A stretch of DNA of 64,000 bases, taken from contig CBDCLU010000004.1 of assembly GCA_965218765.1 (NCBI GenBank), positions 248,001 to 312,000 on the forward strand, written 5' to 3'. Shown here one piece after another: positions 51,479 through 59,804 of the stretch. Numbering within the stretch: the stretch's first letter is position 1; each line of letters opens with the position of its first letter. Source of the stretch: JBBPYC01 sp965218765. GTDB lineage: Bacteria; Pseudomonadota; Gammaproteobacteria; Burkholderiales; Burkholderiaceae_C. The notes under the pieces were generated by a model, which was not told the origin of the DNA, searched no databases, and saw nothing but the letters and a program-made list of their open reading frames with translations. The position numbers and the translations under genes were made by a program.

Positions 51479-54127
51479 TCAAACGTCGATGTTTGCGGCC
51501 CGCAGCGCGTTCGTCTCGATGAACTCGCGCCGCGGCTCCACGTCATCGCCCATCAGCATCGTGAACACGCGGTCGGCTTCGATCGCGTCGTCGATCTGGA
51601 CTTTCAGCAGGCGGCGCACCTCGGGGTCCATCGTGGTTTCCCACAACTGGGCAGGGTTCATCTCGCCGAGGCCCTTGTAGCGCTGGCGCGCGGTGGCGCC
51701 TTCGGCCTGCACGATCAACCAGCGCATCGCCTGGCGGAAATCGGTGACCTTTTCCTCTTTGGCACGGTCGCCTTCGCCGCGCATGACCTTGGCACTGTCG
51801 CTGAGCAGGCCGCGGAAGGTGCTGGCGGCTTCGGCCAGGGTTGCGTAGTCGGCGCCGTGCACGAAGTCCTGCGTGATCACGCTGCTCTTGACGTTGCCGT
51901 GATGGCGGCGGCTGATGCGCAGAATCGGCTTGTCGGTGCGCGCATCGAATTCGCCGGCGACTTCGGCGCCGCTGCCGATCTCGAGCAGCTTGAACTGCAG
52001 CGCAATGGCCGAGCTTTCTGCCTCTTCCACCGTGTCGAGGTTCAGTGACACGCCATCGGCGATCGCACGCAGCGCTTCCATGTCCATGAAGACGCCCAGG
52101 CGCGCAATCACCGCTTCGGCGAGCTGATGCTTGCGCGCGAGTTCGGCCAGCGTGTCGCCGCTGATCAGATTTGCGGGCTGCACGCTGCCGTCGGGCTCGA
52201 TGGCCGTGGCGACGCTTGCATGGTTCAATGCCACACGCAGCAAAAACGCGTCCAGCGCGCCTGCATCCTTCAGGTATTGCTCCTCTTTTCCGACCTTGAC
52301 CTTGTAGAGCGGCGGCTGCGCAATGTAGATGTGGCCGCGCTCGACGAGTTCGGGCATCTGGCGGTAGAAGAACGTGAGCAGCAGGGTGCGGATGTGCGCG
52401 CCGTCCACGTCGGCATCCGTCATGATGATGATGCGGTGGTAGCGCAGCTTGGCGACGTTGAAGTCGTCGGCACCGCCGCCGTTCGCGCTGCCCCCGGTGC
52501 CGCCGACGGCCTTGCCGATGCCGGTGCCCAACGCGGTGATCAGCGTCAGGATTTCGTTGCTGGTCAAGAGCTTCTCGTAGCGGGCTTTTTCGACGTTCAG
52601 GATCTTGCCGCGCAGCGGCAGGATCGCCTGAAACTTGCGGTCGCGGCCCTGCTTGGCGCTGCCGCCGGCCGAGTCGCCTTCGACGATGTAGATCTCGCAG
52701 AGCGCCGGGTCTTTCTCCTGGCAGTCGGCGAGCTTGCCGGGCAGGCCCATGCCGTCGAGCACGCCTTTTCGGCGCGTCATCTCGCGCGCCTTGCGGGCCG
52801 CTTCACGGGCCCTGGCGGCATCGATGATCTTGCCGCAGATGATTTTTGCGTCCTGCGGGCGTTCCTGCAGGTAGTCGCTCAAGAGGCGCCCGACGATGTC
52901 CTCGACCGGCGCGCGCACTTCACTCGAGACCAGCTTGTCCTTCGTCTGGCTCGAGAACTTCGGCTCGGGCACCTTCACGCTCAGCACGCAGCACAAGCCT
53001 TCACGCATGTCGTCGCCGGTGACTTCGACCTTCGCTTTCTTCGCGAACTCGTTTTCCTCGATGTACTTGTTGATCACGCGCGTCATCGCGGCGCGCAGGC
53101 CCGTCAGGTGCGTGCCGCCGTCGCGCTGCGGGATGTTGTTGGTGAAGCACAGCACGTTCTCGTTGTAGCCGCTGTTCCACTGCATCGCGACTTCGACGCC
53201 GATGTTCGTGCCCTGGTCGCTCGCCTTGTCGCCGACCGCGTGGAACGCGTTCGGGTGCAGCACGGTCTTGCCCTTGTTGATGTATTCGACGAAGCCTTTC
53301 ACGCCACCGGCGCCGGAGAAATCGTCTTCCTTGCCCGAGCGCTCGTCCTTCAGGCGAATGCGCACGCCGTTGTTCAGAAAGCTCAACTCGCGCAGGCGCT
53401 TGGACAGGATCTCGTAGTGGAAGTCGCTGTTCTGCTGAAAGATTTCATCATCGGGCAGGAAGTGCACTTCGGTGCCGCGCTTCTCCGTGTCGTCGAGCAC
53501 CTGCATCGGCGACACCAGCACGCCATCGACTTCCTCGACGATGCGGTTCTGCACGAAGCCTTTGCTGAACTCGAGCACGTGCACCTTGCCGTTGCGGCGC
53601 ACCGTCAGGCGCAGCATCTTCGACAGCGCGTTCACGCAGCTCACGCCCACGCCGTGCAGCCCGCCGGACACCTTGTAGCTGTTCTGGTTGAACTTGCCGC
53701 CCGCGTGCAGTTCGGTCAACGCGATCTCGGACGCCGAGCGTTTCGGCTCGTGCTTGTCGTCCATCTTGATGCCGGTCGGAATGCCGCGGCCGTTGTCGAC
53801 CACGCTGACCGAGTTGTCGGTGTGGATCGTGACCTGGATGTCGTCGCAGTGGCCCGCGAGCGCTTCGTCGATCGAGTTGTCGACCACCTCGAACACGAGG
53901 TGATGCAGGCCGGTGCCATCCGACGTGTCGCCGATGTACATGCCGGGGCGTTTGCGTACCGCTTCCAGCCCTTCGAGGATCTGGATCGCGCCTTCGCCGT
54001 AGCCAGCCGAGGCACCAGCCTGGTGGCTGTCGATCTTCGGCTGGTAGTTCGAGCTTTGCGGCGCGCTGCCGTCGCCGTCGGCTGGCAGTCGGTCTTCAGG
54101 GCCGGGCATCGGTGAAGTTTGGGTCAT
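51479..54127 (-). CDS. gyrB: DNA gyrase subunit B
   Basis: An 882-residue type II topoisomerase ATPase subunit. The GHKL ATPase domain has KRPGMYIGDTSDG, VDNSIDEALAG, VVDNGRGIPTG and GGLHGVGVSCVNALS. The TOPRIM domain has EGDSAGGSAKQGRDRKFQAI and DADVDGAHIRTLLLT. It is longer than E. coli GyrB (804) owing to an N-terminal extension of about 40 residues and an insert with a Gly-rich stretch (GGTGGSANGGG) in the TOPRIM region. Downstream of dnaN with a 108-bp gap. Confidence 0.98.
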   Translation of the reverse strand: MTQTSPMPGPEDRLPADGDGSAPQSSNYQPKIDSHQAGASAGYGEGAIQILEGLEAVRKRPGMYIGDTSDGTGLHHLVFEVVDNSIDEALAGHCDDIQVTIHTDNSVSVVDNGRGIPTGIKMDDKHEPKRSASEIALTELHAGGKFNQNSYKVSGGLHGVGVSCVNALSKMLRLTVRRNGKVHVLEFSKGFVQNRIVEEVDGVLVSPMQVLDDTEKRGTEVHFLPDDEIFQQNSDFHYEILSKRLRELSFLNNGVRIRLKDERSGKEDDFSGAGGVKGFVEYINKGKTVLHPNAFHAVGDKASDQGTNIGVEVAMQWNSGYNENVLCFTNNIPQRDGGTHLTGLRAAMTRVINKYIEENEFAKKAKVEVTGDDMREGLCCVLSVKVPEPKFSSQTKDKLVSSEVRAPVEDIVGRLLSDYLQERPQDAKIICGKIIDAARAREAARKAREMTRRKGVLDGMGLPGKLADCQEKDPALCEIYIVEGDSAGGSAKQGRDRKFQAILPLRGKILNVEKARYEKLLTSNEILTLITALGTGIGKAVGGTGGSANGGGADDFNVAKLRYHRIIIMTDADVDGAHIRTLLLTFFYRQMPELVERGHIYIAQPPLYKVKVGKEEQYLKDAGALDAFLLRVALNHASVATAIEPDGSVQPANLISGDTLAELARKHQLAEAVIARLGVFMDMEALRAIADGVSLNLDTVEEAESSAIALQFKLLEIGSGAEVAGEFDARTDKPILRISRRHHGNVKSSVITQDFVHGADYATLAEAASTFRGLLSDSAKVMRGEGDRAKEEKVTDFRQAMRWLIVQAEGATARQRYKGLGEMNPAQLWETTMDPEVRRLLKVQIDDAIEADRVFTMLMGDDVEPRREFIETNALRAANIDV

Positions 54128-54235
54128 GTTCGCTCAACGGTTCGCAGCCACGCCGCGCCTTGACAAGGAGATCAAAGAAAGACAGGTGGGGGCAGCGGCG
54201 CCGTTTTCCAGTCAGGCGACACGGCTTGCCCACGG

Positions 54236-55345
54236 CTAGATCCGCATCGGCATCACCACGTACTTGAACGCCGCGTTGCCGGGAATCGTGATCAGGGCGG
54301 AGCTGTTCGAGTCGGCCAGTTGCAGGCTCACCATGTCCTGCTTCATGTTCGAGAGCACGTCGATCAGGTACGTGACGTTAAAGCCGATCTCGATCGCGTC
54401 GCCGCCGTAGTCGACGTCGAGTTCATCAACCGCTTCTTCCTGCTCGGAGTTGTTCGACGCGACCTTCAGGCTGCCAGGCTCGATATTCAGCCGCACGCCC
54501 TTGAACTTCTCGCTCGTCATGATCGCGGTGCGTTGCAAGGAAGCGAGCAGCGGCGCGCGGCCCAGCACGCACTGGTTCTTGTGGTTTTGCGGGATCACGC
54601 GGTTGTAGTCGGGGAACTTGCCTTCGACCAGCTTGGTGACGAGCTCCAGTTCACCGAACGTGAACCGGGCCTGGTTGCTCGAGAACTGCATCTCGATCGT
54701 GCCATCGCCATCGGACAGCAGCCGCTGCAGTTCCAGCACCGTCTTGCGCGGCAGGATCACTTCCTGCCGCTCCGGCACCTGGCCGTCGATCTGCGCGGAC
54801 ACGAACGCGAGCCGGTGCCCGTCGGTCGCGACCAGGCTCAGCTGCTGGCCTTCGGCGACGAACAAGATGCCGTTCAGGTAGTAGCGGATGTCATGCACCG
54901 CCATCGCGAACGACACCTGGTCGAGCAGCTCTTTCAAAATCTTCTGCGGCACGCCGAACACCTGGCCGAAGCCGGCCGTCTGCTGCACCAGCGGAAAGTC
55001 CTCGGCCGGCAACGACTGCAACGTGAAGCGGCTTTTGCCGCCCTTGAGCAGCAGCTTGTTCTGCGCCGATTCGAGCGCCACGGTCTGGTCTGCCGGCATG
55101 GTGCGCAGGATGTCGATCAGCTTGCGCGCATTCACGGTGGTCGAGAAATCGCCTTCATCGCCGCCGAGTTCGGCGCTGGTGCGGATCTGGATTTCCAGGT
55201 CGCTTGCGATCAGCTCGATCTGCGCGCCGTGCTTGCGGATCAGCACGTTGGCCAGGATCGGCATCGTGTGGCGCCGCTCGACGATGCCGGCGACCGACTG
55301 CAACGTGGCCAGCAGTTTGGCCTGGGGGCCTTTCAAGACAATCAT
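54236..55345 (-). CDS. dnaN: DNA polymerase III beta sliding clamp
   Basis: A 369-residue protein, standard for the beta clamp. The N-terminal RRHTMPILANVLI, NGILFVAEGQQLSLVATDGHRLAF and the end AAFKYVVMPMRI are canonical. ATG 55345 starts the conserved MIVLKGPQ; the longer frame adds only 15 odd residues. It follows dnaA after a 51-bp gap and is probably co-transcribed with it. Confidence 0.98.
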   Translation of the reverse strand: MIVLKGPQAKLLATLQSVAGIVERRHTMPILANVLIRKHGAQIELIASDLEIQIRTSAELGGDEGDFSTTVNARKLIDILRTMPADQTVALESAQNKLLLKGGKSRFTLQSLPAEDFPLVQQTAGFGQVFGVPQKILKELLDQVSFAMAVHDIRYYLNGILFVAEGQQLSLVATDGHRLAFVSAQIDGQVPERQEVILPRKTVLELQRLLSDGDGTIEMQFSSNQARFTFGELELVTKLVEGKFPDYNRVIPQNHKNQCVLGRAPLLASLQRTAIMTSEKFKGVRLNIEPGSLKVASNNSEQEEAVDELDVDYGGDAIEIGFNVTYLIDVLSNMKQDMVSLQLADSNSSALITIPGNAAFKYVVMPMRI

Positions 55346-55396
55346 GGCTTCCTCGTGTCGTTCCGTGTTTCTTGTTGAGGCCGCAAGCATCGCCGG

Positions 55397-56776
55397 TCAG
55401 CCTTTGAGCGTCTGCTCAAGCACGTGCAGTTGCTGGTTCACTTCCGACAACTGCTGGCGTTCGCCCGCAATCTTGCGCACCGCGTGCAGCACGGTCGTGT
55501 GGTCGCGCCCACCGAACAGTTCGCCGATCTCGGGCAGGCTTTTCTGCGTCAATTCTTTCGCCAGATACATCGCGATCTGGCGCGGCCGCGCAATGCTGGC
55601 CGGCCGCTTCTTGCTGTACATGTCGGCGACCTTGATCTTGTAGTAGTCGGCCACCGTTTTCTGAATGTTCTCGACGCTGATCTGCCGGTTCTGGATCGAC
55701 AGCAGATCGCGCAGCGCTTCGCGCGCGAGCAGGATCGAAATTTCTTTTTGGTTGAAGCGCGAATAGGCGAGGATCTTGCGCAGCGCACCTTCGAGCTCGC
55801 GCACGTTGGAGCGCACGTTCTTGGCAACGAAGAACGCGACTTCCTCGGGCATCTCGGTGTGTTCGGCGCGCGCCTTGTTGATCAGGATCGCAACGCGCAT
55901 TTCGAGTTCGGGCGGCTCGATCGCGACCGTCAGGCCCGAGTCGAAGCGCGAAACGAGACGCTCATGGATGTCGGCGAGCCCTTTCGGGTACGTGTCGCTG
56001 GTCATCACGAGGTGCGACTTCTTTGCAAGCAGCGCCTCGAACGCGTTGAAGAATTCTTCCTGCGTGCGTTCCTTGTTCGCAAAGAACTGCACATCGTCGA
56101 TCAGCAGCAGATCGAGCGAGTGATAGCGTGCCTTGAAGTCATCGAACGTCTTGCGCTGATAGGCCTTAACCACATCCGAGACGAACTGCTCGGCGTGGAT
56201 GTAGAGAACTTTGGCTTGCGGGTTGTCTGCGAGCAGCCGATTGCCCACCGCATGCACCAGATGCGTCTTGCCCAGACCCACGCCGCCGTAGATGAACAGC
56301 GGGTTGTACAACTGTCCCGGCGTGCCCGCCACGTGCATCGCGGCAGCGCGCGCCATGCGGTTGGCAGAGCCTTCCACCAGCGTGTCGAAGGTCAGCGCGG
56401 TGTTGAGCCGCGTCTTCAGGTTGGCGGCGGCCTCTTCATCGACGGCAGCAGCACGCGGCAGGGCGACCTGCGGCTCTGCGGTGATTACGGTAACTTCTTG
56501 TTTTTGAACGTTTTCCCGCGGTGCCAATGCCAGTTCGAGCTGCACCGGCTGGCCGTACAACATGCTCAGCGTGGCCGCGATCCGGCCACCGTATTGCGCA
56601 CGTACCCAATCGAGCTTGAAGCGGTTTGCCACCAGCAAGGTGACCCGGGATGCGTCGCTGCCGACTTGAGCCGACAACGGCTTGATCCAGGTATTGAACT
56701 GTTGCTCTGGCAGCTCCTGTGCAAGCTGTTCGACGCAGGCCTGCCAAAGCTCCTGCCCCTCGGTGGTGATCGACAT
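55397..56776 (-). CDS. dnaA: chromosomal replication initiator DnaA
   Basis: A 459-residue initiator protein. Domain I (about 1-80) has ELPEQQFNTWIKPL; the AAA+ domain has GGVGLGKTHLVHAVGN and LLLIDDVQFFANKERTQEE; domain IV ends with the DNA-binding signature GGRDHTTVLHAVRKI. ATG 56776 was chosen by homology (MSITTEGQELWQACV). Two DnaA boxes lie just upstream, allowing autoregulation. Confidence 0.98.
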   Translation of the reverse strand: MSITTEGQELWQACVEQLAQELPEQQFNTWIKPLSAQVGSDASRVTLLVANRFKLDWVRAQYGGRIAATLSMLYGQPVQLELALAPRENVQKQEVTVITAEPQVALPRAAAVDEEAAANLKTRLNTALTFDTLVEGSANRMARAAAMHVAGTPGQLYNPLFIYGGVGLGKTHLVHAVGNRLLADNPQAKVLYIHAEQFVSDVVKAYQRKTFDDFKARYHSLDLLLIDDVQFFANKERTQEEFFNAFEALLAKKSHLVMTSDTYPKGLADIHERLVSRFDSGLTVAIEPPELEMRVAILINKARAEHTEMPEEVAFFVAKNVRSNVRELEGALRKILAYSRFNQKEISILLAREALRDLLSIQNRQISVENIQKTVADYYKIKVADMYSKKRPASIARPRQIAMYLAKELTQKSLPEIGELFGGRDHTTVLHAVRKIAGERQQLSEVNQQLHVLEQTLKG

Positions 56777-57111
56777 TGACGGCTTGTGGATATTGGGCAG
56801 CCGATTGTGCCATCGAATGATCTGAATCGGCAGGTTATCCACACCCCTGGCAAGCTATCCCGACGCGGCTTCGGCAGGCGTTGCGGCGGTGCAGGCAAGC
56901 ACCGGGCCGATGAACTTTGCGATAATTGCGGGTTGACTTCAGGCCGAACCTGGCGCCGTCGCTTCTGAACAGACAGCCGGAGTGGGCGTTCTGCCACCAA
57001 ATTCACGCTGTTGTGGTGAAGGCGGATGGCAAGCCTGCAGGCGCCGCAGCAGGCGCCATACGCAGGGTCGGCCAAGCAGTCCCATGCAATCTTCTTCAGG
57101 ATGTTTTTTCA
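56777..57111. promoter_or_regulatory. dnaA-rpmH divergent region with DnaA boxes (candidate oriC or autoregulatory region)
   Basis: 335 bp without a gene. A perfect DnaA box TTATCCACA is at 56835-56843 and a one-mismatch box at 56785-56793 (TGTGGATAT). A -10-like GATAAT is at about 56920 in the rpmH direction. The number of boxes is low for a full oriC and no clear AT-rich unwinding element is visible, so this could be dnaA autoregulation only. It is still the natural place to test for the origin. Confidence 0.4.
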
Positions 57112-57258
57112 ATGAAACGCACCTATCAACCTTCCAAGACGCGCCGCGCGCGCACGCACGGCTTTCTGGTTCGCATGAAGACGCGTGGCGGCCGTGCCGT
57201 CATCAACGCACGCCGCGCCAAGGGCCGCAAGCGGCTCGCCGTGCAGGCACCGCGCTGA
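57112..57258 (+). CDS. rpmH: ribosomal protein bL34
   Basis: A 48-residue basic protein: MKRTYQPSKTRRARTHGF and KTRGGRAVINARRAKGRKRL are nearly invariant bL34 sequence. It is four residues longer than usual (tail QAPR). An AGGA ribosome site precedes the ATG. First gene of the rpmH-rnpA-yidD-yidC-mnmE operon, divergent from dnaA. Confidence 0.98.
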   Translation: MKRTYQPSKTRRARTHGFLVRMKTRGGRAVINARRAKGRKRLAVQAPR

Positions 57259-57315
57259 GTCTCGGCTTCGGCTGCCAGCCAGTCGCTTCGGCAGAACTGG
57301 GTGCGGACGGTATTG

Positions 57316-57774
57316 ATGCAACGGTTGAAGACGCGTGCGCAGTTCCAGGCGGTGCTGCGCAGTGGCGCCACCGTGTCGCGCACCATGCACTTCGCACTGC
57401 ATCGGCTCGAGTTCGCGCAAGCTGACTCGGTGCAGCCCGAAGCAGTACTTGCCGAGCCGGACCCATCGAGCCAGCGGCTGCTGTTCCCGCGCCAGGCCGC
57501 GCAGCAGGCCTGGGTCGGGGCGATGGCGCCGAAGCGCTGGGCACGCCGGGCCGTCACGCGCAACACGGTGAAGCGGCAGGTCTATGTGCTGAGCGGTCAG
57601 TTCGAACCGCGTCTTGCCGGCGCCGCGCATGTGGTGCGGTTGCGCGCAGCGTTCGACCGGCGGCAGTTCGTGAGTGCCACATCCGATGCATTGAAGTCCG
57701 CACTGCGCATGGAACTGCTGCAGTTGTTGGGCCGATTGCCGGCAGCGCCTGCGGCCATCGCCACATCGTGTTGA
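57316..57774 (+). CDS. rnpA: ribonuclease P protein component
   Basis: A 152-residue basic protein. RLKTRAQFQAVLRSG begins the family fold, and the RNA-binding helix appears as ARRAVTRNTVKRQVY, matching the RNxxKR signature. It is longer than E. coli RnpA (119), with an insert of about 20 residues (VLAEPDPSSQRLLFPRQAAQ) between strands, as in other Burkholderiales. ATG 57316 is chosen over GTG 57301. Its stop shares an A with the yidD start. Confidence 0.93.
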   Translation: MQRLKTRAQFQAVLRSGATVSRTMHFALHRLEFAQADSVQPEAVLAEPDPSSQRLLFPRQAAQQAWVGAMAPKRWARRAVTRNTVKRQVYVLSGQFEPRLAGAAHVVRLRAAFDRRQFVSATSDALKSALRMELLQLLGRLPAAPAAIATSC

Positions 57775-58064
57775 TGCAGCGCCTGCTGATCGGCCTGGTG
57801 CGCGGCTACCGGCTGCTGCTCAGTCCGATGCTGGGCGCCGCCTGCCGGTTCGAGCCGACCTGTTCGGCCTATGCGCTGGAAGCATTGCAGCGGCACGGTG
57901 CGGGCGGCGGCAGCTACCTGACCCTGCGCCGCCTCGGGCGCTGCCATCCGTGGTGCGAGGGCGGCTGCGATCCGGTGCCGGCCCGCTGGTCCACCCCGTT
58001 TTCTTCATTCCTCCGGCCCAGATGCGACCGTGGCGGCAGCAGCAGTAACGACAGGTTTTCATGA
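57774..58064 (+). CDS. yidD: membrane protein insertion efficiency factor YidD
   Basis: A 96-residue protein: LVRGYRLLLSPMLGAACRFEP, CSAYALEALQRHG and the Cys-rich HPWCEGGCDPVP are typical of YidD, which assists YidC-dependent insertion. The last 20 or so residues are extra and Ser/Arg-rich. The start overlaps rnpA by one base, and its end overlaps the yidC start (ATGA). Confidence 0.95.
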   Translation: MQRLLIGLVRGYRLLLSPMLGAACRFEPTCSAYALEALQRHGAGGGSYLTLRRLGRCHPWCEGGCDPVPARWSTPFSSFLRPRCDRGGSSSNDRFS

Positions 58065-59776
58065 ACGACATCCGCCGCACAATTCTGTGGGTGATTTTCG
58101 GCTTTTCATTGGTTCTGCTGTGGGACCAATGGCAGGTCCACAACGGCCACCGCGCCACGTTTTTCCCGACCACGCCGACCCAGCAGGCCACGCCTGCCGG
58201 CGATGCCAGGCCGCGAGCAGCCAATGCGCCTGCCGGGTTGCCGGCGCCGGTGAACGACTCGACCGTGCCGCCGAGCGCTGCTGTTGGCGGTCAGGTGCCG
58301 TTGGGCGCTGGCACCCCGGCCGATGCGGGCACAGCCGGCGCGCTTGAGCCGATCACCGTCACGACCGACGTCTATCGCCTGAAATTTGACAGCGAGGGCG
58401 GCTCGCTGGTGCAGGCAGACTTGTTGAAATACGGCGACGGCGGCGACAAAAGCCGCGCACTGGCCCTGCTTGACCGCAGCCCGAACCGCGTCTACCTCGC
58501 GCAGACCGGCCTGATCGCAGCGGCTGGCACCGCAGCCATGCCGACGCACAAGACGCCGATGACCGTGGTGCCGGGCCCGCGTACGCTGGAGCCGGGTGCC
58601 GACAGCCTCACGGTGCGGTTCGAATCGGCGGCCGTCGGTGGCGTGAAGCTGGTCAAGTCCTGGACCATGAAGCGCGGCTCGTACGCGATCGACCTGCGCA
58701 GCGAAGTCGTGAACGTCGGCACCGAAGCCGTATCGCCGCAGCTCTATGTGCAGCTGGTGCGCGACGGCAACAAGCCGCCTGGGGAATCGTCGTTCTATTC
58801 GACCTTCACCGGCCCCGCGGTCTACACGGATGCGAGCAAATACCACAAGCTCAGCTTCAAGGAGATCGAGGAGAACAAGGCCGAGTTCGATCGCCAGTCC
58901 ACCAGCGGCTACGTGGCGATGGTGCAGCACTACTTCGCGAGCGCCTGGATCCTGCCGGCCGGCGTCACGCGCAACCTGTTCGCGCGCAAGGTGGACACGA
59001 ACCTGTATGCGGTCGGCATGATCGATCCGCTTGGCACGATCGAGCCCGGGCAGAGCAAAACCGTTGACGCCACGCTCTACACCGGCCCGCAACTCGAAAA
59101 GCGGCTCGAAGCGCTGGAGCCGGGGCTGGAGCTCGTGAAGGACTACGGCTGGCTCACGATCCTGGCCAAGCCCTTGTACTGGCTGCTCGACAAGCTGCAC
59201 GGCTTCCTCGGCAACTGGGGCTGGTCGATCGTCGCGCTCGTGGTGCTGCTCAAAGCGACGTTCTATTGGCTGAACGCAAAGGCCTACGCAAGCATGGCCA
59301 AGATGAAGGCGATCAACCCGAAGATCACCGAGATGCGCGAGCGACTGAAAGACAAGCCGCAGCAGATGCAGCAGGAGATGATGCGCATCTACCGCGAGGA
59401 GAAAGTCAACCCCGTGGGCGGCTGTCTGCCGATCATGATCCAGATGCCGGTGTTCATCGCGCTCTACTGGGTGCTGTCGTCCACCGTCGAGATGCGCGAC
59501 GCGCCCTGGATCGGCTGGATTCATGATCTGTCCACGCCCGACCCTTACTACATCCTGCCGGTCGTGATGATGGCCACGTCGGTGCTGCAGACCTGGCTGA
59601 ATCCGAAGCCGCCGGATCCGATGCAGGCCAAGCTGATGTGGTTCATGCCGCTGGTGTTCGGCATCATGTTCTTCTTCTTCCCCGCCGGGCTGGTGCTCTA
59701 CTGGATCACCAACAACATCCTGTCGATCACGCAGCAGTGGGTGATCAACAAGCGGCTGGGCGTGCTCGGCAAATAG
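58061..59776 (+). CDS. yidC: membrane protein insertase YidC
   Basis: A 571-residue inner-membrane insertase. It has an N-terminal span (RTILWVIFGFSLVLLWDQW), a Pro/Ala-rich linker, a large periplasmic domain (about 100-350), and the conserved five-span core: PLYWLLDKLHGFLGNWGWSI, KMKAINPKITEMRERLKD and CLPIMIQMPVFIALYWVLSS, then NNILSITQQWVINKR. Normal length. Translationally coupled to yidD. Confidence 0.98.
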   Translation: MNDIRRTILWVIFGFSLVLLWDQWQVHNGHRATFFPTTPTQQATPAGDARPRAANAPAGLPAPVNDSTVPPSAAVGGQVPLGAGTPADAGTAGALEPITVTTDVYRLKFDSEGGSLVQADLLKYGDGGDKSRALALLDRSPNRVYLAQTGLIAAAGTAAMPTHKTPMTVVPGPRTLEPGADSLTVRFESAAVGGVKLVKSWTMKRGSYAIDLRSEVVNVGTEAVSPQLYVQLVRDGNKPPGESSFYSTFTGPAVYTDASKYHKLSFKEIEENKAEFDRQSTSGYVAMVQHYFASAWILPAGVTRNLFARKVDTNLYAVGMIDPLGTIEPGQSKTVDATLYTGPQLEKRLEALEPGLELVKDYGWLTILAKPLYWLLDKLHGFLGNWGWSIVALVVLLKATFYWLNAKAYASMAKMKAINPKITEMRERLKDKPQQMQQEMMRIYREEKVNPVGGCLPIMIQMPVFIALYWVLSSTVEMRDAPWIGWIHDLSTPDPYYILPVVMMATSVLQTWLNPKPPDPMQAKLMWFMPLVFGIMFFFFPAGLVLYWITNNILSITQQWVINKRLGVLGK

Positions 59777-59804
59777 CGCGGCGCGCAGCGGCTGGGCATG
59801 CGCG

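Noticed and set aside
52127..54115. 662-residue open frame antisense to gyrB
   Set aside because: A GC-rich shadow frame opposite intact gyrB; composition is His/Arg/Ala-rich and not protein-like.
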